The notes under the pieces were generated by a model. The model worked only from the letters and a program-made list of their open reading frames with translations. It was not told the origin of the DNA and made no database searches. Positions 17,580 through 26,518 of a stretch of 64,000 bases of DNA are shown in pieces. Position 1 is the first letter of the stretch. The number at the start of each line of letters is the position of its first letter. The position numbers were made by a program, and so were the translations under genes. The stretch spans positions 1 through 64,000 of the forward strand of contig JAJZVO010000002.1 in assembly GCA_021845665.1 (NCBI GenBank), read 5' to 3'. This DNA is from Bacteroidota bacterium (GTDB lineage: Bacteria > Bacteroidota > Ignavibacteria > Kryptoniales > JAKASW01).

Positions 17580-18132
17580 TATGTCGCCTCTAATATACCG
17601 ATGTCATTAAATCGGTTACCGGCACGATGTCTTGGTTTTGTCTGTGGCAGAACCGAATCGACCGGATTGGATAAAGAAGGTGATGGAATTGTCTTTTGAA
17701 TATGGTACCGCGGCACGAGGAAAGGGTCGCGTGCGTGATTGAGTGAAATGGCTTATGCACAGCACAACAACCTCAGTGTTATTTGCACGATCGGTCTCCA
17801 GCCTCCTGTACCAAAGTTAACACAACTGTCTTGAAATTCGAGGCGGATCCGCGAAGATCATTCAATTTGGTGATCAAAGAGAAAGCGTGTGTTGCCAGTG
17901 ACAAGGTTCAAATGAATAATCGGCCCGTGATTTCCATATTCGATCCGATGTCATTTCCAGGAGCTGTCGACGGTCTAAGAGAGAAGTTCGGCTGAGTCGT
18001 CTCCAAAGCGGCTGATGCATCCTTTTAACTCAAGGGGCATCAAAAATATGAAATATCGCGGCCCGGTGTCAGGGGAGGCAGGAGGAAACCGGTCCGGAAC
18101 ATTTGAAAACTTAAACCGGAGCGTTTGATATT
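17580..18132. other. Divergent intergenic region between the metal transporter and the double zinc-ribbon gene
   Basis: This 553-bp gap must hold promoters for both directions, but I find no strong TTGACA/TATAAT pair. CGGCACG at 17640 is followed by TTGG one base too far for a -24/-12 element. A 70-codon open frame at 17783-17995 shows no recognisable feature and no ribosome binding site. Confidence 0.4.
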
Positions 18133-19077
18133 ATGATGATGGACAAGCAAGCGATAATGGAACGGGTTGGAAATATGCCGGCTGGCGTCTACTCTTCCTC
18201 AAACAAATACTGGTGCGTGACGTGTAAGCTTCTCTTCGATATGGACAATCCCGTGTGTCCGTACATGTCGAAGATGTGCATCAACACGCCTGTGCCAATC
18301 GAGGTCATGCGTCCAGAGTCGACCGTCAGCATAGAGAAGTTCGGCCTCTTTTATCCAAAGGTTCCACAGAAAATGATGAACTATCTGGCGGGCGAGAAAC
18401 CCGAATTGATCGGCAGGAAATTGGCCGATGAATATATCCGGTTTTTGAATGAGTGGCGGTTCGAGTACAAACACGAGCCGCTTCAGACATTGAAGAGTTT
18501 CATAATAACCGTAAGCGGGAGTGAGACGGCGCAGCGGATTACGCCGGAAGGGATCGTCTTCGTGATTACCGACGTGAGCAAAGTGTGGGACAGAAGGAAA
18601 CTCTTTCCTATACTCGGTTCGGCCATCGCGGTTCTGAAGGACGAACTCGACATCGCACAAAATATCTTCTTCGACGAGATTGATATCATAGGAGAAAATG
18701 AAACAGGAAAGTACTACTGTTCCATGTGCAGGAAATTTTTCGAGTTCTCCTCGCAGAAGGAATCGATAACCTGCCCGCTGATGCCGCAAAAGTGTGTGGC
18801 GGTCCCGCACAGTCTCGACAAGGTCAAATACTCTCTCAAGGATTTGATATCGGTGTATGAACATACTCCCGATATATACAGGAGATTCATGAAAGGCTTC
18901 CCGCTGAGAGAAGGCTGGCAGGAGTACCTGGCGTCGCTGCTGAGAGGCGAATGGAAGTTCGGCGTAATGAAGAAGGGTTTGAATTGCATCGCATCGCAGA
19001 TCGGTCTCATCGATGAAGAAGTGACGTGCCTTTCGGACGAGGGAGGTGGAACGAAACAGATGGCGATGATGGGATGA
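18133..19077 (+). CDS. Protein with two duplicated zinc-ribbon-like motifs, function unknown
   Basis: 314 residues. Two similar cysteine modules are visible: CVTCKLLFDMDNPVCPYMSKMC (about 26-49) and CSMCRKFFEFSSQKESITCPLMPQKC (about 196-221). Each has the form CxxC-aromatic rich-CPxM-x2-3-C. Each is followed by a P-V or V-P block and a helical segment, with FGLFYPKVPQKMMNYLAG after the first and YSLKDLISVYEHTPDIYRRF after the second. I infer an internal duplication. No enzyme motif is recognised. It lies directly upstream of the second NifX/NafY-like gene. A role in metal or redox sensing is plausible but unproven. Confidence 0.72.
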   Translation: MMMDKQAIMERVGNMPAGVYSSSNKYWCVTCKLLFDMDNPVCPYMSKMCINTPVPIEVMRPESTVSIEKFGLFYPKVPQKMMNYLAGEKPELIGRKLADEYIRFLNEWRFEYKHEPLQTLKSFIITVSGSETAQRITPEGIVFVITDVSKVWDRRKLFPILGSAIAVLKDELDIAQNIFFDEIDIIGENETGKYYCSMCRKFFEFSSQKESITCPLMPQKCVAVPHSLDKVKYSLKDLISVYEHTPDIYRRFMKGFPLREGWQEYLASLLRGEWKFGVMKKGLNCIASQIGLIDEEVTCLSDEGGGTKQMAMMG

Positions 19078-19080
19078 ACG

Positions 19081-19137
19081 TGGGAATAATGGAATGCTTT
19101 CCGGATGACACTGTGGGGAATCATGGAATAATCGGTC
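19081..19137 (+). repeat. Copy of the dispersed GGAATAATGGAATG repeat
   Basis: GGGAATAATGGAATG is followed by GGGGAATCATGGAATAATCGG in the gap before the second NifX/NafY-like gene. The same words occur at 11184 and, inverted, at 49044 and 59278. No coding content is seen. Confidence 0.45.
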
Positions 19138-19168
19138 AATCGATGAAAAGTAGAAAAAGAGGAAGCAA

Positions 19169-19522
19169 ATGAAATATTTAGTATCGTCTGAAGGAAATTC
19201 GCTCGAAAGCAGCGTAAGCAGTCATTTCGGCATGGCGCCGTACTTTCTTGTGTATGATGACGAGACGAACTTGCTTGAGGTCAAACAAAACGGGGACGGC
19301 ATAGATCCACATCTTGTGATTCGCGACACCGCAAAAGCCGGCGTAAAGAAAATGATATGCGGTGGAATTGGCCCGCACGCGTATCAGGTCGCAGAGAAAT
19401 TCAAAGTTGAAGTCTGTGTCACGTCCGGCATCCCTGTGTCGCAGGCCGTGAAGCTCGCGTCAGAGGGAAAGCTCCCGGTCACGACCGGTCCGACGATGCA
19501 GCACCATCATGAACATCATTAA
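19169..19522 (+). CDS. NifX/NafY-like protein with polyhistidine tail
   Basis: 117 residues with a good ribosome binding site (AGAGGAAG). Family features: MKYLVSSEGNSLESSVSSHFGMAPYF, then the VKKMICGGIGPHAYQV core and VCVTSGIPVSQAVKLASEGKL. It ends MQHHHEHH, which strongly suggests metal binding. It is a paralogue of the protein at 13489, 5.3 kb away in the same direction, and follows the double zinc-ribbon gene by 91 nt. It probably carries or scavenges a metal cofactor (family inference). Confidence 0.85.
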   Translation: MKYLVSSEGNSLESSVSSHFGMAPYFLVYDDETNLLEVKQNGDGIDPHLVIRDTAKAGVKKMICGGIGPHAYQVAEKFKVEVCVTSGIPVSQAVKLASEGKLPVTTGPTMQHHHEHH

Positions 19523-19630
19523 GTCGTTTTAGTACTCGAAAAAGAAACGGCAACCTCTGGTGAGGCGCCGTAAGGATTGATGGCTGAAATCTAGTCCCCG
19601 GTCGTCGTTTCGATCTTGCTTGGAAGGTGA

Positions 19631-20040
19631 TTGTCCAGAAAGATCGCGGATCAGGTCGGCGCACTGGAGAAGGGCGTACGCGAGATAGACCGCACCAACC
19701 CTGATGTCAGGATAGAGCAAAACGGCAAAGACGAACTGGACATGCTCGCAGGAGCGTTTAACAGAATGGCGTCCGAACTTCAGAAGTCTGAGAACGAACC
19801 TGAGATGAATGTTGCCGGGCTTCGCGAGAACGAATTGCGTTTGCGGCTCGTAGTGCGCGCTTCTCACGAGATGATCTGGGAGGCGGACGAATCCGGGGAC
19901 TCGGAATGGAGCGACACGCTATGATCTTTTCTCGGCTACTCTCGTGAAGAAGTGAAACCGACACTGGACTTCCGGAGGGCGCACATTCGTCAGATTCCCG
20001 AACGCGTAACGGGTTTGGTTCAAACAATTTCTCTCCTTAG
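19631..20040 (+). pseudogene. HAMP-PAS sensor kinase fragment
   Basis: The start reads ALEKGVREIDRTNPDVRIEQ and KDELDMLAGAFNRMASEL, a HAMP linker ending. A PAS opening follows: LRLVVRASHEMIWEADE. At about 19920 the frame breaks (DTL then stop), and in another frame GYSREEVKPTLDF and RAHIRQIPERV continue the PAS domain. Both ends are missing: there is no membrane segment upstream and no kinase domain downstream. It is a dead piece of a two-component or chemosensory protein. Confidence 0.65.
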
Positions 20041-20099
20041 ATTGCCGAAGGAGTACGGAGCTATTGCTGGCTTCTCGATATCATTTAAGGAGGAGAATC

Positions 20100-20516
20100 A
20101 TGAACTGGAAGATAGTTTTGCTCCTTTCATTGTTCGGCGTGGTTGTCGGCTTCGCCGGAGTGTTCGGACTTTCAGGGACCGGCGAAGTAATAGTCTGGCT
20201 GATTGTGTTTCTGATTTACGCCCTCATACTCGGGAGGCGCCTGGAAAGCGACTTCTTCGTGCATGCGCTCCTTGCCGCGATACTCGCGGGACTGTGGGTG
20301 GGAATTATTCATGCGGCCTTCATAAAAACATACGTGGCACACAACGCGCAGCTGCGCGCCGGACGTTCGATGATGCCGAAGACCGCTCATCCGCGACTCA
20401 TTATGGTCATGATAGGTCCGTTCATTGGAGCGGTGACGGGAGTCGTCGCCGGACTTATGGCTGCTGTTGCGGGCAATCTTTTCAAGCGTAAGAAGAAAGC
20501 GGTCCCTCAGGAGTAA
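20100..20516 (+). CDS. Four-helix membrane protein (DUF4199-like)
   Basis: 138 residues from the ATG at 20100, preceded by AAGGAGGAG. There are four membrane segments: about 3-22, 27-44, 53-75 and 100-125. The order VVGFAGVFGLSGTGEVIV, LAAILAGLWVGIIHAAF and LIMVMIGPFIGAVTGVVAGL resembles small DUF4199-type membrane proteins, but the match is by general look only. No catalytic residues are evident. The C-terminus is basic (FKRKKKAVPQE). Confidence 0.6.
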   Translation: MNWKIVLLLSLFGVVVGFAGVFGLSGTGEVIVWLIVFLIYALILGRRLESDFFVHALLAAILAGLWVGIIHAAFIKTYVAHNAQLRAGRSMMPKTAHPRLIMVMIGPFIGAVTGVVAGLMAAVAGNLFKRKKKAVPQE

Positions 20517-20787
20517 GCTGCTCGTTGTTGCAGGCGCGATAGCTTCACGCAACATATCAATTCGTATACTGCAAGGACCGTCCCTTAAATCGCTCGCAGC
20601 GCCATCCGGACAAAGTCCAAAGCGAGAACAGCAATTCTCACTACCATGAAGATGTTCCTCATAAAGTATCATCTCGCGGAGGGAGGCGTCTTTTTTAGCA
20701 CGCTCCGTAATCCGACGGTGGGAAATGCGGGCTTAGGCAAGAAATGTTGGAAACATCGGCACATTCGCATCAGCGGATGGCAGAACC

Positions 20788-21057
20788 GTGACGGTAACAT
20801 TTGAATCTCGAAATGAGAAGGCATCCGGCTTGGTGCACGGGTTCCAGCTGTATGATTTTCGGGGTAGATGTGGAAAACCTGTTGGGACGAGGAAAATGGA
20901 GGTCAACTTTCGTCGTCTCAAGAGAGATGAGTTCCAAGAATTGGCCCTCGATGCCGGTCTTGAGGTGGTTGATCTGTATGGTAACTGTGATTATGCTAAA
21001 TTCAACGACATGGAATCTCTATTCATGATTTGGAGAATGAAACCTATACAGAACTGA
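20788..21057 (+). pseudogene. C-terminal fragment of a SAM-dependent methyltransferase
   Basis: About 90 codons. The end RKMEVNFRRLKRDEFQELAL, then GLEVVDLYGNCDYAKF and FMIWRMKPI, is the usual C-terminal third of class I methyltransferases (R-x-x-x-E-x-x-x-L-x-x-x-G-F-x-v-x-x-x-Y-G-x-x-x). The SAM-binding N-terminal part is absent and I see no upstream continuation. The ATG used is arbitrary. Confidence 0.55.
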
Positions 21058-21073
21058 GAAGGACATTCCTAGT

Positions 21074-21913
21074 ATGAAAGATAAAATCTGCATAGTGACG
21101 GGCGCGAACAGCGGCATCGGAAAGGTAACGGCTCTTGAGCTCGCAAGAATGGGTGCAACAGTCATGATGGTTTGCCGCAGCAAAGAGAAGGGCGAAAAGG
21201 CAGCAGCGGAAATTGCGAGTTCCACCGGCAACAAATCGGTCCATCTTCTGGTGGGAGACATGTCGTCACAGCGCGACATACTCGATGTCGTAAATAAATT
21301 CGAGCAGCAATTCGACTCTTTGCATGTCCTGGTGAACAACGCCGGTGGCCTGGTGCCGGGAAGGGAGCTTTCCGTCGACGGAATTGAAAAAACATTTGCC
21401 ACCAACCACATGGGATACTTCTTACTTACCAACCTTCTCCTTTCTAAGCTTGCGAAGTCGGCACCTTCGAGAATTGTGAACGTTGCATCGGCGGTGCACC
21501 ATTATGCGAAACTCGACTTCGATAACCTTCAGGGCGAGAAGAAGTACAAACAGTTTCAGGCATATTCGCTTTCGAAGCTCGCAAACGTGTTCTTCACGTA
21601 TGAGCTTGCGAGGCGCATGAACGGTAGCGGAGTAACGGTGAACTGTATGGAGCCCGGTGCGGTCTATACGCACTTCTACGGCAATTCAGGGGCGGGGCTG
21701 AAGGTGTTCTCGGCACTCTTCGGCTGGACGATGCGCTCGCCTGAGAAGGGAGCTGAGACGGTAATTTATCTGGCAACTTCTCCGGAAGTTGAAGGCGTTT
21801 CGGGCAAGTACTTCAAAGACAAGAAAGCCGTGCGTTCGTCAGCAGTTTCCAACGATCCGGAATTGTCTGCAAGGTTGTGGAAATCGAGCGAAAGTCTGGT
21901 CAAATCGAAGTAG
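21074..21913 (+). CDS. Short-chain dehydrogenase/reductase, retinol dehydrogenase-like
   Basis: 279 residues. It has the cofactor motif TGANSGIG, VNNAG, a catalytic serine in IVNVASAV and the active-site pair YSLSKLAN, all in place. The EPGAVYTHF segment follows. The arginine in VCRSKEKGEKA indicates NADP(H) preference by family knowledge. The substrate is unknown; the closest general group is retinol dehydrogenase-like SDRs that act on lipophilic alcohols or ketones. The gene is intact, unlike the SDR fragment at 11243. Confidence 0.9.
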   Translation: MKDKICIVTGANSGIGKVTALELARMGATVMMVCRSKEKGEKAAAEIASSTGNKSVHLLVGDMSSQRDILDVVNKFEQQFDSLHVLVNNAGGLVPGRELSVDGIEKTFATNHMGYFLLTNLLLSKLAKSAPSRIVNVASAVHHYAKLDFDNLQGEKKYKQFQAYSLSKLANVFFTYELARRMNGSGVTVNCMEPGAVYTHFYGNSGAGLKVFSALFGWTMRSPEKGAETVIYLATSPEVEGVSGKYFKDKKAVRSSAVSNDPELSARLWKSSESLVKSK

Positions 21914-22014
21914 AATAAATCAATTCGCGACCGGGAGGAAACGAACTTCGCATAGTTGAAACCTGATCCTACCGGGCTGAGTGAAGCTTAGAACAATGTC
22001 AGAGGGCCATTGCA

Positions 22015-22344
22015 ATGAAGCTGGAAAACGTTCCATTTACGGTCACCGATTGGAACAAGGTGAGTTCCGTCGGTGTGCGCGGCGAAACCGGCAGGGCCGT
22101 CTCCAAGGAGCTCGACCAGAGTAACGTCCGGGTCCGGATAGTCGAGTACTCTGCCGATTACCGCTCCGACCACTGGTGTTCCAGGGGACACATAGTCCTC
22201 GTGATTGAAGGCGATTTGACTGTCGAGCTGGCGGATGGGAAGAGATACGAATTGAAGGGGGACATGAGTGTCCAGCTCGGCGATGATGAAACGCCTCATA
22301 AGGTCCATTCAAAAAGCGGTGCGAGAGTGATAATCTTTGATTGA
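22015..22344 (+). CDS. DHCW motif cupin fold protein
   Basis: 109 residues. The cupin core contains SDHWCSRGHIVLVIEGDLTV and GDMSVQLGDDETPHKV, with the Asp-His-Trp-Cys signature that names the family. The small single-domain size fits. Cupins of this type bind a metal through histidines, but the reaction is not known. It stands alone, 101 nt after the SDR gene. Confidence 0.8.
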   Translation: MKLENVPFTVTDWNKVSSVGVRGETGRAVSKELDQSNVRVRIVEYSADYRSDHWCSRGHIVLVIEGDLTVELADGKRYELKGDMSVQLGDDETPHKVHSKSGARVIIFD

Positions 22345-22458
22345 CTCTTCGGTGAGCGGACTGTACATTTTGTCGGACGGAGCCTTCAGAACTGTCCGGC
22401 GGTTCCTCCGCCGCGACAAAGAAATCATTTGCGCCCGCGACTTCGGGAAGGGAATGGC

Positions 22459-22800
22459 GTGTACCGCATCACTTTGATCATAGTTAGTATGGTTCGGACG
22501 CTTTACCTGCGAATCGGATTGGAGACAGTAACGTTGATAGCGGCCTTCTTCTACCTTGGACTTCATAACCCATATGTTCAGACAGCGTTTTCGATATGTC
22601 CCCTCGAAAATCTTGGATTCCGTTACTGCCCGGGATGCGGGCTCGGCAGATCGGTCTCGTTCCTTCTGCACGGCGACGTGGCGAGGTCGCTTGAAACTCA
22701 CATCCTCGGCATACCTGCAACCATCATCCTTCTCTTTCGTACTTTCTTCCTGCTAAACGGTTCATTGAAGGGGAAGCTACTTAACGATTCAATTCACTAA
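22459..22800 (+). CDS. DUF2752 family membrane protein
   Basis: 113 residues from a GTG at 22459 (GAAGGGA just upstream); an ATG at 22489 is the alternative. The signature is ICPLENLGFRYCPGCGLGRS, followed by a GDVARSLETHILGIPA segment. Two membrane helices lie on either side. The CP...CPGCGxGR cysteines and the following G-D-H pattern define DUF2752, a small membrane family of unknown role. The TM2-domain gene starts 14 nt later and is probably co-transcribed; such pairs are common in this group (recollection). Confidence 0.8.
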   Translation: MYRITLIIVSMVRTLYLRIGLETVTLIAAFFYLGLHNPYVQTAFSICPLENLGFRYCPGCGLGRSVSFLLHGDVARSLETHILGIPATIILLFRTFFLLNGSLKGKLLNDSIH

Positions 22801-22814
22801 TCCGAGGTGATGAA

Positions 22815-23177
22815 ATGGCAAACATCTATGAGTTAATGCCGATGCTGCAGGGTGACGAGTTGTCTTATGTCCAGAATATCATAAAGGATTTTAGCGACGA
22901 CCAGGCCAGACTTTTTGCCGGCGTATATAACGCACGGAGGAAAGACCCGCAGCTTATATTACTGCTTGCGGTGATGGGTTTCGTGGGTATCGCCGGGATA
23001 CATCGGTTCGTACTGGGGCAGGTTGGTATGGGGATCCTGTACATTTTGACCTGCGGACTCTGCTTCATCGGAACGATAGTCGATCTTGTGAACTACAAGC
23101 GGCTTGCCTTTGAACATAATGCCATGGTTGCACTTGAAGTAGCGAAGATAGCAAAGAGCTATGATTGGAAGGCATGA
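22815..23177 (+). CDS. TM2 domain protein
   Basis: 120 residues, with GAGGTGATGAA as ribosome binding region. A soluble helical N-terminus (about 1-45) is followed by the TM2 domain: LLLAVMGFVGIAGIHRFVLG, then QVGMGILYILTCGLCFIGTIVDLV. The G-x-x-G-x-H-x-F-Y/V-x-G hairpin between the two membrane helices is intact. TM2 proteins are small inner membrane proteins without an agreed function in bacteria. It is coupled to the DUF2752 gene upstream. Confidence 0.85.
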   Translation: MANIYELMPMLQGDELSYVQNIIKDFSDDQARLFAGVYNARRKDPQLILLLAVMGFVGIAGIHRFVLGQVGMGILYILTCGLCFIGTIVDLVNYKRLAFEHNAMVALEVAKIAKSYDWKA

Positions 23178-23282
23178 GGGAATGATAGGAAAAAACTCGG
23201 TGAGCTGGCGGCGGAACACGCCGGGCAGGATTGTGCCCCCCTGCTCACGGAGTATCAACGAGAACACCGGCAGGTAGATATC

Positions 23283-24518
23283 GTGGAACTAGAACGTGTC
23301 GGGCGGGAGGCCGCTCTTGCAACGCTGAGGCTCACCAGATCACTAATCGAGCGGCACGGGCCACGCATAGCAGGAACGAGACAGTGCCTTAATGCCGCCG
23401 ACCAGGTCGCCGAGATGCTGAGAGTCCATTGCGACAGAGTGGTGCAGGAGCGATTCAAGATGCACCCCGGCTCGTTCCGGAATGTCGGGAAAATCATGGC
23501 TATCTCTTATTTCCTCGCGATGCTTTTCCTGATCGCTGGAGGTATATGGAGCTATCTCTCATTCTTAACTGCATTTTTTGGGCTGGTTTATGGAACGGTG
23601 CTTTATGTTTTCAACGGTAAGATTTTTGACAGATGGTTCGCGCCGGCTGAGGGATGCAATGTCTACGGTGTCATCGAGCCGTCGGGCGAAGTAAGGCACC
23701 AGGTCATTCTGAGCGGCCACCACGACAGCCCTTACGTACTTGGATTTCTTCTTCGCTTTAAAAAGTTCGCGCGACCGAGACTCGCGATAGCCGTCGTTGT
23801 CTACTTGTCGATCCTTGTCATTGCGGCCACGGCAGCTGTAAGGGAAAGCCTCGGTACCGGTGGTCTATTGCCTGTAGGCCTGACGGTCGTCGAAGGAGTT
23901 CTTGGAATTTTCTTCGTAGTACCGCTTTACTTCGTGATTACCCGACTCCAGTCACCAGGCGCAGGTGACAACCTCAACTCTACCTCGACGGCAATTACAG
24001 CAGGGGTTCATTTCAGTCTTCGCAGGAAACGCGGAACGTGCCTCAAGCACACGCGTGTTATTATCCTCAGCACCGACGGCGAGGAAGCGGGAATGCGCGG
24101 CGCCGCCGACTACGTGAAGCGCCACCAGGACGATTTGCTCTCTGTGCCGACATCGGTATTCAACATGGACAGCGTGTATTCATTGAAGGAACTCGCACTC
24201 ATTACACGCGACAGAAACGGAACCTGTGCCCTTTCCGAGGAAATGGCCGAAGAGTGCCGGCAAATCGGTGCTGCACTCGGCCACATTGTTTCCGTTAAGC
24301 CTCTTCTTCCCGGAAGCGGCGGCACTGATGCCTGGACTTTCGCCAGGCTCGGAGTCAAAGCAACTTCGTTTATCGGCATATCGGCTGCAAGTATCGGCGA
24401 CAAGACTGTCTACCATACCCTGCAGGATACTGTGGAGCACATTGAACCGGAAGCGGTGGAGGCGGCTCTCGATATTGCCGTCAATTATGTCATGTACAAA
24501 GACCAGGAAAGCCAATGA
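23283..24518 (+). CDS. Membrane-associated M28 family zinc aminopeptidase
   Basis: 411 residues, GTG start. The dizinc ligands of M28 are all visible: SGHHDSP (His, Asp), GAGDNLNS (bridging Asp), TDGEEAG (catalytic Glu and ligand), FNMDS (Asp) and VYHTLQDT (His). Between the N-terminal helix and the catalytic part two membrane segments occur (about 72-105), and two more lie within the peptidase domain (about 165-220). The catalytic side is therefore tethered to the membrane. Such insertions are unusual in soluble M28 enzymes but known from membrane-bound members. The natural substrate is unknown. Confidence 0.85.
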   Translation: MELERVGREAALATLRLTRSLIERHGPRIAGTRQCLNAADQVAEMLRVHCDRVVQERFKMHPGSFRNVGKIMAISYFLAMLFLIAGGIWSYLSFLTAFFGLVYGTVLYVFNGKIFDRWFAPAEGCNVYGVIEPSGEVRHQVILSGHHDSPYVLGFLLRFKKFARPRLAIAVVVYLSILVIAATAAVRESLGTGGLLPVGLTVVEGVLGIFFVVPLYFVITRLQSPGAGDNLNSTSTAITAGVHFSLRRKRGTCLKHTRVIILSTDGEEAGMRGAADYVKRHQDDLLSVPTSVFNMDSVYSLKELALITRDRNGTCALSEEMAEECRQIGAALGHIVSVKPLLPGSGGTDAWTFARLGVKATSFIGISAASIGDKTVYHTLQDTVEHIEPEAVEAALDIAVNYVMYKDQESQ

Positions 24519-24566
24519 TGCAGCATTTCCGGGCCGGAGGTGGCAGAGAGGAAGGGAGAGTTTTAC

Positions 24567-24986
24567 ATGGAAGAGAATGCGTTCAATGATAAGTCTGTGG
24601 TCCCCGATGGAAGGACTTTGCTTAAAACCCTCGGCGACATGGGCGACGTTTGGCTGGAATTGAGAAGGTATGTCCAGAACAATTACGGTCCTGCCATCGA
24701 AGAATGGAAGTACTACGGTTCCAAATCGGGATGGACAATGAAGCTCCTTTTGCCAAGGAAGAACCTCTTCTTCTTCACGGCGCTTAAGGAGGGATTTCGA
24801 CTGTCGTTCGTCTTCGGTGACCGTGCCGTCGAAGCGATTCTGCGGAGCGATCTCCCGAAGAACATAATCGATGAGGTCGCCAACTCAAAGAAGTACCCGG
24901 AAGGGAGGGGGCTCCGTGTCGAAGTCAAAGACAGGAGGGCAGCGGCGGCAGTCAGAGAACTCATTAGGATCAAAGCTGAGAACTGA
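24567..24986 (+). CDS. DUF3788 family protein
   Basis: 139 residues from the ATG at 24567 (AAGGGAGAG upstream). Family hallmarks: LGDMGDVWLELRRYV, then IEEWKYYGSKSGWTMKLL and the ending PEGRGLRVEVKDRRAAAAV with LIRIKAEN. DUF3788 proteins are small, soluble and distantly related to YdhG/DUF1801-type domains. No enzymatic activity is established. It follows the peptidase gene by 48 nt and may share its transcript. Confidence 0.8.
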   Translation: MEENAFNDKSVVPDGRTLLKTLGDMGDVWLELRRYVQNNYGPAIEEWKYYGSKSGWTMKLLLPRKNLFFFTALKEGFRLSFVFGDRAVEAILRSDLPKNIIDEVANSKKYPEGRGLRVEVKDRRAAAAVRELIRIKAEN

Positions 24987-25122
24987 CGACACCGTCAATC
25001 GAGTTTGCATCACCGATGAAATCATAAGTGAACCATAAAGGCAATATATAGAACCAGAAGCTCGTCAAACACAAATGCTGAGCATTCCTCAAGGGAAAAG
25101 CTCGCAGAACGGAGATGCTGAG

Positions 25123-25488
25123 ATGTTCTGTCCACAATGCAAGACCGAATACAGGCCCGGCTTCCTGCGATGCGCGGACTGCGGTTCAGAGCTGGTAGAT
25201 GCACTTCCTAAAGAGTCTGAAGAAGTCGAGGAAAGGCAGGGGGATAACGCGAAGCTTGTGCCGATACTGGAGACGATGGATCAGTCCGACGTCGTCAGCA
25301 TCCGGATGCTCCTCGACTCCGAAGGTGTGGAATATTTTCTGCAGGGCGATGCCCTTTCGGGGTTCCGGAACGTTGATCCGGTCGTCCTGCTCGTCAGGGA
25401 AGAAGACTCGGCGCGCGTGAGAGAGTTATTGAAGAGGGTCAAGCTGAATTATTCGAGACAGACGTTTAATCCGAAGCAAGGGAGATAA
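25123..25488 (+). CDS. Zinc ribbon plus DUF2007 (signal transducing) domain protein
   Basis: 121 residues from the ATG at 25123 (CGGAG about 9 nt upstream); an in-frame ATG at 25075 is less likely. A zinc ribbon opens the protein: FCPQCKTEYRPGFLRCADCGSEL. After an acidic linker comes a DUF2007-type domain: DQSDVVSIRMLLDSEGVEYFLQG, then VDPVVLLVREEDSARVRELL. The family is annotated as putative signal transducing proteins without a known partner. Confidence 0.78.
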   Translation: MFCPQCKTEYRPGFLRCADCGSELVDALPKESEEVEERQGDNAKLVPILETMDQSDVVSIRMLLDSEGVEYFLQGDALSGFRNVDPVVLLVREEDSARVRELLKRVKLNYSRQTFNPKQGR

Positions 25489-25549
25489 TCTATCCTGTAG
25501 CGGCTTGTTGAGGATGATTTTAAAGCCTGTTGTATTTAAATTTAATCAA

Positions 25550-26518
25550 ATGAAGAAAGTCCGAGCTAAGGTCAAAGAACCGTTGTTTGAATTTGTGAAC
25601 CCCAAGACGGAATACGTAGTTCAGAACGCCGATGCGTTGGAGGCGCTGGATGAGATAGAGGATGACAAGTTCGACCTTATCATAACGTCTCCTCCTTACA
25701 ATGTTGGCAAGGCTTACGAAACGAAGACGTCCATCGAGAAGTACCTCCAAACTCAGGAAGAGATAATTGAACAGCTGGTAAGAGTTCTTTCTACGAAGGG
25801 AAGTCTCTGCTGGCAGGTCGGCAACTATGTGAAGAACGGGGAGATATTTCCGCTAGATATCTTTTACTATCAAATCTTCAAGAAATTTGGATTGAGGCTG
25901 CGTAACCGCATTATCTGGCATTTCGGCCATGGACTTCACGCATCCAAGAGGTTCTCGGGTCGTTATGAGACAATCCTTTGGTTCACGAAGTCTGATAAAT
26001 ATATTTTTAATCTCGACGATATCCGAATCCCATCTAAATATCCGGGAAAGAGACATTTCAAGGGCCCAAACAAGGGAAAACCTTCTGGCAATCCGCTGGG
26101 GAAGAATCCTTCCGACATGTGGGAAGTAATTCGTACAGACTGGGAAAACGAGCTCTGGGACATTCCGAACGTCAAGGCTAATCATCCGGAGAAAACGCAA
26201 CATCAGTGTCAATTTCCCATTGAACTGGTAGAGCGTTGCGTGCTCGCGCTTACCAACAAAGGTAGTTGGGTGCTAGACCCCTTTTCGGGGGTTGGATCAG
26301 CAATTATTGCCGCAATCAAGAACGAGCGGAATGCAGTTGGCATCGAGAAGGAAAAAGAATACTGTGCGATGGCAAAAAAGAGGATCGACGACCTGAAGGA
26401 AGGACGTCTCAGGATGAGGCCAATTGGCAAGCCGATCCACACTCCGTCCCAAAATGACAAAGTAGCTCAGATTCCGAAGGAATGGGAACAACTGCCACTC
26501 ATTGGAAGGGGTAAATGA
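25550..26518 (+). CDS. Type II DNA methyltransferase (beta class, TSPPY)
   Basis: 322 residues from the ATG at 25550; in-frame starts at 25505 and 25514 are possible, and none has a strong ribosome binding site. The catalytic motif IV is LIITSPPYNVG near the N-terminus, and the SAM motif I is WVLDPFSGVGSAIIAA near the C-terminus. This permuted order defines the beta class, which methylates adenine N6 or cytosine N4. The target-recognition part lies between (about 130-225). Its stop overlaps the start of the BglII/BstYI-like endonuclease gene (ATGA), forming a two-gene restriction-modification operon. Confidence 0.93.
   Translation: MKKVRAKVKEPLFEFVNPKTEYVVQNADALEALDEIEDDKFDLIITSPPYNVGKAYETKTSIEKYLQTQEEIIEQLVRVLSTKGSLCWQVGNYVKNGEIFPLDIFYYQIFKKFGLRLRNRIIWHFGHGLHASKRFSGRYETILWFTKSDKYIFNLDDIRIPSKYPGKRHFKGPNKGKPSGNPLGKNPSDMWEVIRTDWENELWDIPNVKANHPEKTQHQCQFPIELVERCVLALTNKGSWVLDPFSGVGSAIIAAIKNERNAVGIEKEKEYCAMAKKRIDDLKEGRLRMRPIGKPIHTPSQNDKVAQIPKEWEQLPLIGRGK

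Noticed and set aside
17636-17656. Second -24/-12 promoter upstream of the ABC transporter
   Set aside because: CGGCACG-N5-TTGG is one base too long between the two elements and points the wrong way for the transporter.
17783-17995. 70-codon gene in the divergent gap
   Set aside because: No start signal, no recognisable feature and a composition unlike neighbours.
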